Positions 1 through 7,796 of a DNA stretch of 64,000 nt are shown here, in pieces. The translations under genes were made by a program, and so were the position numbers. How positions within the stretch are numbered: position 1 is the first letter of the stretch; the number at the start of each line of letters is the position of its first letter. Source of the DNA: GCA-003244245 sp050699435 (GTDB lineage: Bacteria; Actinomycetota; Actinomycetes; Mycobacteriales; Pseudonocardiaceae); assembly GCA_050699435.1 (NCBI GenBank), contig JBOHGM010000004.1:1-64000 (forward strand), written 5' to 3'. Below the pieces are notes generated by a model. That model made no database searches and was not told the DNA's origin. It saw only the letters and a program-made list of their open reading frames with translations.

Positions 1-1345
1 CCGGGCGCGCAGGTCGGGCGGGCTGGCTCGGAGTTCGTCGATGGTGATCAGTTGTTCGCCGAATGCCTCGATCATGCGGGCGATTCCGGCGCTGGCCTTG
101 GCCAGCGCGGTGTCCAGGCGGGTGCGCTGCCGGGTGGTGGGGTCGGTGGTGCGCGCGGATTCCAGGCGCTTGTCGATCTCGGAGCGGATCAGGGTCGGGT
201 CGGTGAGCAGTCCGGTGATGTGGTCCCAGACCACGGTGTCGAGGTAGTCGGCGCGAACCGGTTTGTTGGCGCAGACCCGCCCGCCTTCATAGCGGTAGTC
301 ATCCGAGCCCAAGCAGCGGTAGTAGTAGATCTTCTTGTTCGTGGTCCGGGTCGAGGTCCGGTAGTAGCCGTATCCGCACCCCCGCGCAGGCGGCCAAGCC
401 CTGGAGTAGGGACGGGGTCGTGCTGTTGCGGGAGGCGTAACGCTTGTTGTCGGCCAGCCGGGCCGCGACCCGCTCGAATGTCTCGACCGAGACGATGGCC
501 GGCACGGCGATCTCGACCCACTCGGTGCGGGGCCGGTCGACGGTCTTGGACGCCCGGGGTGTGCTGCGCCCTTCGAGTCGTGCTCTGCGGTTGAGTCCCG
601 GCGACTCGTTGATCACCATGGTCTTGCCGAACACGGCCTTACCGGCGTAGGCGGGGTTGCGCAGCATGCCCCAGAGCACTGAGCGGTCCCAGCGGGATTT
701 GCCGGTGCGAGTCGCCACAGCTTTGGTCGGTGAGCCAGCGGGTCAGATCGGCGATGGAGGCGCCGTCGTCGGCGTAGCGGCGGAACAGTTCGGCGACCAG
801 GGTCGCCTCGTGCTCGACGATCTCGTAGCCGGCTCCGGCGTGGTCGTTCTTGCGGACATACCGGTAACCGTAGGGGGCGCCGGACAGTACGTTGACCGAC
901 CCCGTGCGGGCGCGGTGGGCCTTGCCGCGTCGATAGCGTTCCAGGATCTGCGCTTTCTCGTATTCGGCGAACATGCCCTGGAACTGCACCAGCAGCTGGT
1001 CTTCGGGGCTGTCGCCGCGCGGTCCCTTGATGAACTCCACCCGGGTGCCGGCCCGGGCGAACTCCTCGATCAGAAAGCCCTGATAGGCGAACTTGCGGGC
1101 CAGCCGGTCCGGTGAGTAGCACAGCACCACGTCGACACCGACCCCGGCGACTACGTCACGCAACCGTTCCAAGGCGGGACGGACCAGGGTGGCTCCCGAG
1201 TGCCCCTCGTCTTCGAACACCCACTCTTCGGGCAGCTCAACCCCCAGCTGCCCGGCGTGGGCGCGCAGCGCCGCGGTCTGCGACGCGATCGTCTCGTCCT
1301 TCTTCTCCCCGGGCCCAGGACACCCGGGCGTAGATCGCCGCGCTC
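1..1345 (-). pseudogene. Large serine recombinase, frameshifted and cut by the window edge
   Basis: The minus strand encodes a serine site-specific recombinase in pieces. The resolvase domain begins near 1335 with an AAIYARVS motif, where the serine is the expected nucleophile. The recombinase domain follows at 718-400 (WGMLRNPAYAGKAVFGKT), then a zinc-ribbon-like CGYGYYRTS / KKIYYYRC stretch at about 385-250. I see single-base frame changes near 1307 (a run of G), near 717, and near 378 where a run of five G has one G too many. No good start codon precedes the resolvase motif, and the 3' end lies outside the window. Such enzymes integrate phages and mobile elements, so this is probably the relic of one. 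All three shifts being sequencing errors is possible but unlikely given the decayed neighbours. Confidence 0.8.
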
Positions 1346-1419
1346 GCCCGTGCCCTCCACCCGCCGGTAACCCAGCGTCACCTCGAAGCAGAAGTTGCCC
1401 AGTGCGTTGGGGGCGTATC

Positions 1420-1545
1420 ATCGCCACCCTGCGATACCACCTGATCTGTGTCCCCGCCCGCCTGATCCGCCACGCCCAGCTCATCCTGCGCCTGCTACCC
1501 GACCACCAACTACTCACCGAGATCCTCCCTCTACCGCGGCAGGGC
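1420..1545 (+). pseudogene. C-terminal remnant of an IS1380-like DDE transposase
   Basis: About 40 codons read as TLRYHLICVPARLIRHAQ followed by a hydrophobic LILRLLPDH stretch. This resembles the C-terminal tail of IS1380-type transposases, which typically carry R-Y-R-L...PAR...RHAR...L.LP. Nothing of the catalytic DDE core is present. The fragment lies between two genes decayed on the opposite strand, so it probably marks an old insertion and deletion junction. The family assignment rests on this short motif only. Confidence 0.4.
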
Positions 1546-2315
1546 CGCGACGTAGCGAGCCATGTCATTGGTGGTGGAGTAAGCGTGGAGTAAGCGCAGG
1601 CGGCTCCCGCCGTCACCATCTCGCGGTCGGGGGCTTCTCTGGCGCGACCGGAGCGCAGGGATGTATCCCGTCGCGAGGTGTGACGTGACCAGTGCGGATC
1701 GGACGAGGTCGGTGTCGGTCATACCGAGGGACTCGAAGGTGTGCTCGCGAAGGTAGCGGTCGAAGGACTTCCCACTGGCGTCTTCGACGATCTGGCCGAG
1801 CGTGGCGAACCCGTGGTTGGTGTACGTCCACCGGGTACCCGGCTCGACGTCGGGGCGCAGACCCCGCCGGTAGTATTCGGCCAGGGACGGCACTGGCGAT
1901 CCCACCGGCACGCTCTCGCCGAAGTCCCGACCGCCGCAGGCCCCAGGGGGCAGCACCTCGCCGATTCCGGCGGTGTGGGTCAGCAGATGTCGCACGGTCG
2001 CGGGCCGGAAGCTGGCCTTCGCGGGAACCAGCCGGTAGGCGCGCAGGTAGTCGTTGGCGGGAGCGTCGAGGTCGATGAGCCCGTGCTCCACAGCTGCATC
2101 ACGGCAATCGCCGTGAAGGTCTGGGTGATGGAGGCGATCCGAAAGCCGGTATCCTCGGTGGCAGGGATGTTCGACGCAGGTCAGCGACACCGTGTCCGTG
2201 GAAGAATTTCGAGGGATCCGTTGTGCACCACCCCCACCGCCAGACCGACGGCGGGCCAGCGGTTGAGGATCTTGCCGACTCTGGCCTTCATCTCGCGCTC
2301 ATCGGCCGCGGGCAT
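1545..2315 (-). pseudogene. Beta-lactamase-fold serine hydrolase (class C / PBP-like), multiply frameshifted
   Basis: The gene starts at an ATG at 2315 with an AAGGAG ribosome site. Translation can be followed through KILNRWPAVGLAVGVVHNGS, FRIASITQTFTAIAVMQL, EHGLIDLDAPANDYLRAYRL, HLLTHTAGIGEVLPP and RWTYTNHGFATLGQIVE. That order fits the beta-lactamase/esterase family that includes EstB and penicillin-binding-protein-like hydrolases. Frame changes are visible near 2210, 2170, 2090, 1665 and 1600. The position expected to be the SxxK catalytic lysine reads SITQ, so even a repaired frame would lack it. The 3' end abuts the transposase tail. It is non-functional. Confidence 0.8.
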
Positions 2316-2583
2316 AGCTTCTCCTTCACTCGGTTGGCGAGACGGCCCGCGCCGACTCCTGACGGGCGCGGGTGAAGTAGGCGACCGACCCGTGCCGGGG
2401 GTCGAACGTCCCTGGCCCGCACCGGCGGGGGCCGAGGCTCGTCGGCAAACGAGGGGTGATTCCGATGGAAAGGCTGACCGCTGTTCGTGGTTTTCGACGT
2501 CACCCCGACGCGGTCTGGGATACTGTTTTTGTCACAACAGCGCGGCACCCTGTCGCACGGGAGGTAAGACGGGAGTGTAGGGG

Positions 2584-3123
2584 ATGCTGTATATCGCTTT
2601 CCTGCGCGGCATGAACGTGCCGGGCCGATCGGTCAAGATGGAACATCTGCGCGGGCTGTTCGCAGAACTCGGGTTCGACAATGTCCGTAGTTATATCCAG
2701 AGTGGAAACGTATTCTTCGAAACTGCGGACCTCGATCACGATTCACTTGCATACAAGATCAGAAAGCATCTGCGACAGGCATTGGGTTACGACATAGCGG
2801 TCTGCTTGCGGACGATCTCTGAGCTGGAGCACATCATCGAGCTCGACCCATTCAAAGGTATTGAGATCAAATCCGACATGCGGACCTGTGTGGTATTCAC
2901 GACGAAAAAAATTCGAGCTGACCTCGAACTGCCGCTACGGTCGCCGAAGCACGACATAGAAATTGTGCACACAACCGAATATGAGGCTTTCGTGGTGTGG
3001 TACCTGATAGGTGGGAAATCTCCCGCAGCCAAGGGCTTTCAGGAGCGAATCCTCGGGCGCGATGCGACAACCCGGTACTTCGACACGACTTGCAAGATAC
3101 TAACGGCGGCCAAAGAATTCTGA
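2584..3123 (+). CDS. DUF1697 domain protein
   Basis: This is an intact 179-aa protein of the DUF1697 family. It opens with the family's hallmark MLYIAFLRGMNVPG, then LFAELGFDNVRSYIQSGNV, and ends near ILTAAKEF. Biochemical function is unknown for the family, members of which are small cytoplasmic proteins. A GGGAG-type ribosome site precedes the ATG. The gene is clearly AT-richer than its surroundings (about 45% GC in the line I counted, against roughly 65-70% around it), which suggests recent acquisition. A 16-bp inverted repeat directly follows the stop codon. Confidence 0.85.
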   Translation: MLYIAFLRGMNVPGRSVKMEHLRGLFAELGFDNVRSYIQSGNVFFETADLDHDSLAYKIRKHLRQALGYDIAVCLRTISELEHIIELDPFKGIEIKSDMRTCVVFTTKKIRADLELPLRSPKHDIEIVHTTEYEAFVVWYLIGGKSPAAKGFQERILGRDATTRYFDTTCKILTAAKEF

Positions 3124-3131
3124 CGTGCGAC

Positions 3132-3187
3132 ACGTCTCTCGTCGGCGACTCCAACGATCGATGCACCCTGCCGCCGACGAGAGACGT
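3132..3187. terminator. Inverted repeat with 16-bp perfect stem, probable bidirectional terminator
   Basis: Arms 3132-3147 (ACGTCTCTCGTCGGCG) and 3172-3187 are exact reverse complements, separated by 24 nt. The repeat begins 9 bp after the DUF1697 stop and lies 23 bp before the end of the convergent MFS remnant, as expected of a shared terminator. There is no T-run. The loop is long for a terminator, so a remnant of mobile-element ends is the alternative. Confidence 0.5.
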
Positions 3188-3210
3188 CATGCGTATGCTG
3201 CCCAGGTTGG

Positions 3211-3699
3211 TCAGGCTCCCTCCCTCGCGACTTCTGGTTCTTTCTGTACGGCGCCTGTCTGCTGCTTGGCGCCGGCCGCCTTGGGGCTATGGCGGGGTGC
3301 TATCTCCTTAAGGAACAATGTTGCCACCAGGCCGATCGCCACGATCACCGCATCAACTATGAACATCTGCTGCAACGCGCCGACCAGTATCTCAGGCGGT
3401 ACCGAACCACCACCGGCTTGGACGTCGCCGCCGACGCGCAGCGACATGACCGAACCCAGCACGGCCAGCGACACTGGGCCGGCAAGCATCCGCCAGAACT
3501 GTACCTGGCTGGTGCCCACGCCCATCATCGACATGGGAACCGCGCTCTGCACAACCACCGTCGCCATCGGAAATACGATGCCGATACCGATACCGATACC
3601 GATACCGATCATCGCAATTATGGGGATTGTCTCGCTGCTGCTGACGTCAACTTGTGAAAGCAGCAGCAAACCGGCGACCATGAGGGCGAACGAGGCGGT
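3211..3699 (-). pseudogene. 3' remnant of an EmrB/QacA-type MFS transporter
   Basis: This is the C-terminal part of a 14-TM DHA2-family drug/proton antiporter: transmembrane stretch ALMVAGLLLLSQV, then VFPMATVVVQSAVP, VGTSQVQFWRMLAGPVSLAVLGSV, and a last helix IVDAVIVAIGLVATLFL. Everything upstream is missing. The reading frame runs without a stop into the 5' part of a glycosyltransferase gene, so the region is read as a chimera made by deletion. Inside the helix at 3581-3610 a hexanucleotide repeat encodes alternating Gly-Ile. Confidence 0.75.
3581..3610. repeat. Hexanucleotide tandem repeat (CCGATA, about five copies)
   Basis: Four exact CCGATA units at 3581, 3587, 3593 and 3599 are followed by a variant CCGATC at 3605. 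On the minus strand this encodes (Gly-Ile)n in a transmembrane helix of the MFS remnant. Intact homologues have Gly-rich but non-repetitive sequence here, so I infer slippage expansion after the gene lost selection. Confidence 0.85.
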
Positions 3700-4094
3700 G
3701 TCCTGCTCGCAGCCCTCCCACGCCACATACGTCGGGGACAGCTGTACGGCGGGCACACCCCATCGCACGGCGGCGACCCGCCCCGCGAAGCCACCGATGT
3801 CGTAGAGCACCGCGTCGGGGGGCTCGACACGATCCAGCAGCGGCCCGAGCACGGAGATCGCCTCGTCGAGGAACAGCTGCATCGCCGCCCCGATATCGTC
3901 GGGTCAGCTGGCGGTACTGTCCGGCAGCAACGAGGGATGGGCGACCACCTCGGCCGGTCGGCGCCACGAGCTCGGCGAGGCGTTCACCGACGACGGAGCT
4001 GACGCGATGCCCACGCGACACCAGCTCGGAGATGAGCGCAAAGGCCCGGGTAGACGTGACTGGGCGCCGTCACGCCGGCCAGCACAAGATGCAT
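3700..4094 (-). pseudogene. 5' remnant of a macrolide-type (MGT) glycosyltransferase
   Basis: The ATG at 4094 begins MHLVLAGVTAPSHVYPGL, a GT-B N-terminus. This is followed in shifted frames by RGHRVSSVVGERLAELVAPTG and then VLYDIGGFAGRVAAVRWGVPAVQLSPTYVAWEG. That order matches UDP-glycosyltransferases of the OleD/macrolide-inactivating type, which glycosylate macrolides in the cytoplasm. At least two frame changes occur between 4040 and 3880. The C-terminal sugar-nucleotide domain is absent, replaced by the MFS tail at about 3699. Confidence 0.7.
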
Positions 4095-4129
4095 CCGAGA
4101 AGCCTCCCTGAGGATGACGACGATCATCA

Positions 4130-4503
4130 ACCGAATGCCAGGGCGGTACGGATGATCTTCCTGGAGCAGACCGAGCGGCATCAGGCCGCCCGGGCGGAGT
4201 GAACCAAACGGTTCCCAGGCACGTCGTACGTGCGGGGGCAGGTACAGGTCATCCCATATCGGACGAGGGCGGCTCCGTCAATCAGCGTGCACACGTCGTC
4301 GAGCGAGCCCTCACGGAGCACGACTTCACACAGTCGCGCTCGGCGCCGGTCATCGTCCACGCGCCACTCGACCACCTCGGGATTCGGGCCGCTCCAGTAC
4401 AGCCGCAAGGGCAGCCGCACCGCGCCGGTGGTGGGACCGCGTAGTTCGTCCAGCGAATACGGCAGCTCGATGTCCCGGATCCCAACCGGGACGTGCCATC
4501 AGA
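4130..4503 (-). pseudogene. Small hypothetical gene, frameshifted
   Basis: Reading from 4503, a continuous sequence gives HVPVGIRDIELPYSLDEL, LPLRLYWSGPNPEVVEWRVD and LREGSLDDVCTLIDGAALVR. One base shift near 4253 is needed to reach LWDDLYLPPHVRRAWEPFG and then PLGLLQEDHPYRPG. This looks like a conserved small actinobacterial protein of unknown function that lies just upstream of the glycosyltransferase remnant, and it decayed with it. I do not recognise the family. Confidence 0.4.
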
Positions 4504-4713
4504 ATCCGGTCTAGCCACGCGACCAGGATAAGCCGTCCGCTTTACGCTCGGAGGCATCGGTCGTCGGTCAGCGCCTCAGCCCCTGCAGCGGGCTGGAAGA
4601 GCTGGCCGAAGCGGTGCAACGGTGATCTGTATACGGACGTTTCTCCAGTCGCCCGCGGTGCACCGGTTGAACCACTGATCGGTTAGGGACTTCGCCGGAT
4701 TTCCTTGCCGGCC

Positions 4714-6585
4714 TCAGAACACGCCCGACGCGTTGGTTTTGCTCTTCGCCTCGGGCGGCGACGTGCCACCGTCGTCGTCCAGGAATCCGCCTGACTGGTG
4801 GCGCCAGAGCGTGGCGTAGGTGCCCTTTATCTGCAGCAGCTCGTCGTGGGTGCCCTGCTCGACGATCCGGCCGCGGTCGAGGACGACGAGCTGATCCATT
4901 CGCACGACAGTGCTGAGCCGATGAGCCACCACGAGCGCGGTCCGGCCGTCCATGAGCTGCCACAGAGCTTGTTGGATGAGCATCTCGCTTTCCGAGTCCA
5001 GCGCGCTGGTCGCCTCGTCGAGCAGCAGGATCGGCGCATCGCGCAGGATGGCGCGGGCGAGCGCGACCCGCTGGCGCTGGCCGCCGGACAGCTTGATCCC
5101 CCGTTCCCCGACCAGGGTGGCGAACCCGTCGGGCAGGGCCTCGGCGAACTCGGTGACGTGGGCCGCTTGAGCGGCGCGGTGGACCTCTGCGTCGCTGGCG
5201 CCCGGCCTCGCGAACGCGATGTTGTCGCGCAGCGTCCGGTGGAACATGGCCGGGTCTTGTGGCACGTAGGCGATCAGACTGCGCAGGTCTGCCTGGCGCA
5301 GCCGGGAAATGTCCTGACCTCCGACGCGGATGCAGCCTTCGTCAATGTCCATCAACCGCAACATCAGCCGGATGAGGGTGCTCTTCCCGCCACCGGAGCG
5401 GCCGACCAGACCGATCTTGGTGCCGCTCGGGACGGTCAGGTCGAGGCTGTTGAACAGCGGCGGTGCGCCGGCGTGGGCATAGCTCACCTGCTTGAAGCAG
5501 ATGTCCGCTGTCGTGGGCCGCAGCGGCTCCGGCGCGACCGGATCGAGCACCGTCGGCGGGGTGAGCAGCAGTTCGGTGAATTGGGCGGCTTCGGTCAGGC
5601 AGCTCTCCAACCGCCGATAGATCTGGTTGAACTCGAACATGATCCGTGTCGCGTTCGAGTAGTAAACGAAGGTCACCACGATCGCTTCCACACCGAGCTG
5701 TCCGCCGCTGAGGCTGACGGCGAGAAGCAGGCCGAGTGCGTTGGTGAGCACGGACATCGGCGCGACCAGGGTGTCGATGCGGAGGTTGGCGTAGTCCCAG
5801 GATCGGATGGCGAGAACCCGCTGTTCGGCGACGCGTGTCCTGTGCTCGGCGGCCTCGCAATCCTCAGCGGCGAAGGCTCGCACCGTCTCCATGTTCATCA
5901 GGCTGTCCGCGACGTGGCCGGACACCCGTGCGATGGCGGCCTCCCGCTGGTCGACGAGTGCCTGGCGGCGACGGATAAGCGGCGCGATGACCAGCCCGGT
6001 GACCACGATGAGGCCGAGCAGAACGACGACGAGCAGCGGCTCGTAGTGCCAGAGGACCACCGACGCGAACGCCAGTGGCACGAGGTTGGCGACGACGGAG
6101 AACGCGAGCGTGTCGACGAACAGCTCGAACCGCGCGGCAAAGCTCAGCACGCGCTTGGTCAACGAACCGGCGAAGTTGTCGTGGAAGAAAGCCGCATCCT
6201 TGGCCAGCAGCTCGTTCATGCCGACCACGTACAGGTGCTCGATCCCGCGGCCGTCCGTGCGGTTCATGCAGTGCACGCCGACCCGCCACAGGACCTCCGC
6301 CAGGAGCATCAGGGCGGCGAAGCCGAGCACGTAGGGCAGCACCGTCGCAGCGGCGGTGTCCGCACCGCCGGCGAGGCGGCCCGCGAGCTGGGCAACGATC
6401 AGCGGAGCGAGGTAGAACAGGCAGGTGTTTCCCAGCGCCGGCAACAACAGCGCAGGTAGGGCGACCCGTCGGTGGCGGGAGAGCTCACGGCCGTAGTAGC
6501 GCAGTGCCAGCAACACCGCCGTCTTGCGCGTGGGCGAACCACGGCGCGACGCCTCCGTGTCGCCGCGTGATTCGGGCGCAGCCAT
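4714..6585 (-). CDS. ABC exporter half-transporter (fused TMD-NBD)
   Basis: This 623-aa protein has an N-terminal six-helix exporter domain (about residues 40-330) and a C-terminal nucleotide-binding domain. All ATPase motifs are intact: Walker A GRSGGGKSTL, a Q-loop in AYVPQDPAMF, signature LSGGQRQR, Walker B ILLLDEATSALD with the catalytic Glu, and the switch His in VVAHRLS. The ATG at 6585 follows GGGAGGG at good spacing. It should act as a homodimer exporting a small hydrophobic molecule or peptide. Substrate is not evident and no biosynthetic genes are adjacent. The neighbouring lost MFS and macrolide glycosyltransferase genes hint at a former drug-resistance patch. Confidence 0.9.
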   Translation of the reverse strand: MAAPESRGDTEASRRGSPTRKTAVLLALRYYGRELSRHRRVALPALLLPALGNTCLFYLAPLIVAQLAGRLAGGADTAAATVLPYVLGFAALMLLAEVLWRVGVHCMNRTDGRGIEHLYVVGMNELLAKDAAFFHDNFAGSLTKRVLSFAARFELFVDTLAFSVVANLVPLAFASVVLWHYEPLLVVVLLGLIVVTGLVIAPLIRRRQALVDQREAAIARVSGHVADSLMNMETVRAFAAEDCEAAEHRTRVAEQRVLAIRSWDYANLRIDTLVAPMSVLTNALGLLLAVSLSGGQLGVEAIVVTFVYYSNATRIMFEFNQIYRRLESCLTEAAQFTELLLTPPTVLDPVAPEPLRPTTADICFKQVSYAHAGAPPLFNSLDLTVPSGTKIGLVGRSGGGKSTLIRLMLRLMDIDEGCIRVGGQDISRLRQADLRSLIAYVPQDPAMFHRTLRDNIAFARPGASDAEVHRAAQAAHVTEFAEALPDGFATLVGERGIKLSGGQRQRVALARAILRDAPILLLDEATSALDSESEMLIQQALWQLMDGRTALVVAHRLSTVVRMDQLVVLDRGRIVEQGTHDELLQIKGTYATLWRHQSGGFLDDDGGTSPPEAKSKTNASGVF

Positions 6586-6974
6586 CCGTCCCTCCCAAAC
6601 ACCTCCGAGCAGTCGCCCGTCGATGCTGCCGCAGGGGGCACGGTCGCAGCGATCGAATATCAGGCCCCCGCCGATCGTGCTTTCCCGAACTACGGGTTGG
6701 ACGAAATCGAGGTCATTACAGAACCGATAGCCATCCTCACCGCCGGTCGTGTTCGCTGTCCTGCCGACGCTCCTCTACATCCCGAAAATGGCGCCGCTCC
6801 GGCCCCGCGCCAACCCAAAAGCGCCAGCAAACCACGGACCCCTTGACGACAGCGCGACGGGCAGACGTCGAAGAACTGTCGAAGCGGCTTCGACGAGTTC
6901 GCGGGGGACTGGGCGATGATTTCGCGGTGCTCCTGAGGTCATACAGGTGACAGCCACCCGAGCCGAGGAGCGAG
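6586..6974. other. 389-bp gene-free stretch
   Basis: It lies between the divergent ABC exporter and the TIGR03086 gene. Short open frames exist in all directions but none has a convincing start, ribosome site or family motif. It must hold both promoters. I see no clear operator or terminator in it. Confidence 0.4.
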
Positions 6975-7568
6975 ATGCTTGATCTGGAACCCGCTACCCG
7001 CGTCCTGACCGGCCTCATCGCCGGCGTGCGCGACGAACAATTGAACGCGCCAACCCCCTGCACGGAGGCGAGTCTCGGCGACCTGCTCGACCACGTCGAC
7101 GGGTTGTCATTGGCCTTCACCGCCGCCGCGACGAAGACGCCGCTCGACGGTGACCGCCAAGGTCCCTCGGCTGACGCGTCACGACTCGGATCGGACTGGC
7201 GCACCCGCATCCCACAGCGGCTGGCGACGCTGGCGAGCGCCTGGCGCGAGCAGGCCGCGTGGACCGGGATGACACAGGCAGGCGGCCTCGACCTGCCTGC
7301 CGAGATCGCCGGCCTCGTCGCGCTGGACGAGGTCATCGTGCACGGGTGGGACATCGCCGTCGCGAGCGGGCAGAGTTTCAGCAGCGAGCCGCAGCTGCTG
7401 GAGGCGGCGTACGGGTTCGTGCATTCGGCGGTCGCGCAGAACCCGCAGGGCAGTCCGGGCCTGTTCGGGCCGCCGGTGCCGGTGCCGGACGACGCACCGC
7501 TCCTCAGCCGGCTCCTCGGCCTGACCGGCCGCGACCCCGCCTGGCGCGCTGAAGGGTCCCATGACTGA
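6975..7568 (+). CDS. TIGR03086-type metal-binding protein (maleylpyruvate isomerase N-terminal / DinB-like)
   Basis: The 197-aa protein matches the mycothiol-dependent maleylpyruvate isomerase-like N-terminal superfamily. It has an early PTPCTEASLGDLLDHVDGL segment with the first metal-ligand histidine and a later VIVHGWDIAVASG segment with the second. The family is a four-helix bundle that binds a divalent metal; many members are thiol-dependent enzymes of unknown substrate. GAGGAGCGAG precedes the ATG. The gene is intact, cytoplasmic by sequence and apparently monocistronic. Confidence 0.8.
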   Translation: MLDLEPATRVLTGLIAGVRDEQLNAPTPCTEASLGDLLDHVDGLSLAFTAAATKTPLDGDRQGPSADASRLGSDWRTRIPQRLATLASAWREQAAWTGMTQAGGLDLPAEIAGLVALDEVIVHGWDIAVASGQSFSSEPQLLEAAYGFVHSAVAQNPQGSPGLFGPPVPVPDDAPLLSRLLGLTGRDPAWRAEGSHD

Positions 7569-7796
7569 CCTACTGACAGCTGAAGGCCGGATGGACGGGC
7601 CCCGGACGACACGGTCCCCGCCGAGCGTGCGATCACGGTGCGCGACCCTGCTGACGTTCACGTTCGGCTTCGGCATGGTCATGGAGATGTTCATGGCACC
7701 GCAGCCGTGGCCGGTGGTGGCGGCCGCGACCGAGCTGCACCTGTCCACGATCGGGCCGCCGAACCCCGCCGAGGAGCCCGTCCGGGACCTGCGCCG

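Noticed and set aside
3132..3187. Terminal inverted repeat of an insertion sequence
   Set aside because: Arms are only 24 nt apart with no transposase between; a terminator explains the position better, though not conclusively.
3211..3882. A single 223-aa protein joining glycosyltransferase and membrane helices
   Set aside because: The two parts are ends of unrelated families and flanking parts of both genes are decayed, so it is a deletion chimera.
4798..6459. A 553-codon plus-strand frame opposite the ABC exporter
   Set aside because: It is a mirror frame of a GC-rich gene with low-complexity composition; the minus-strand frame has all ABC motifs.
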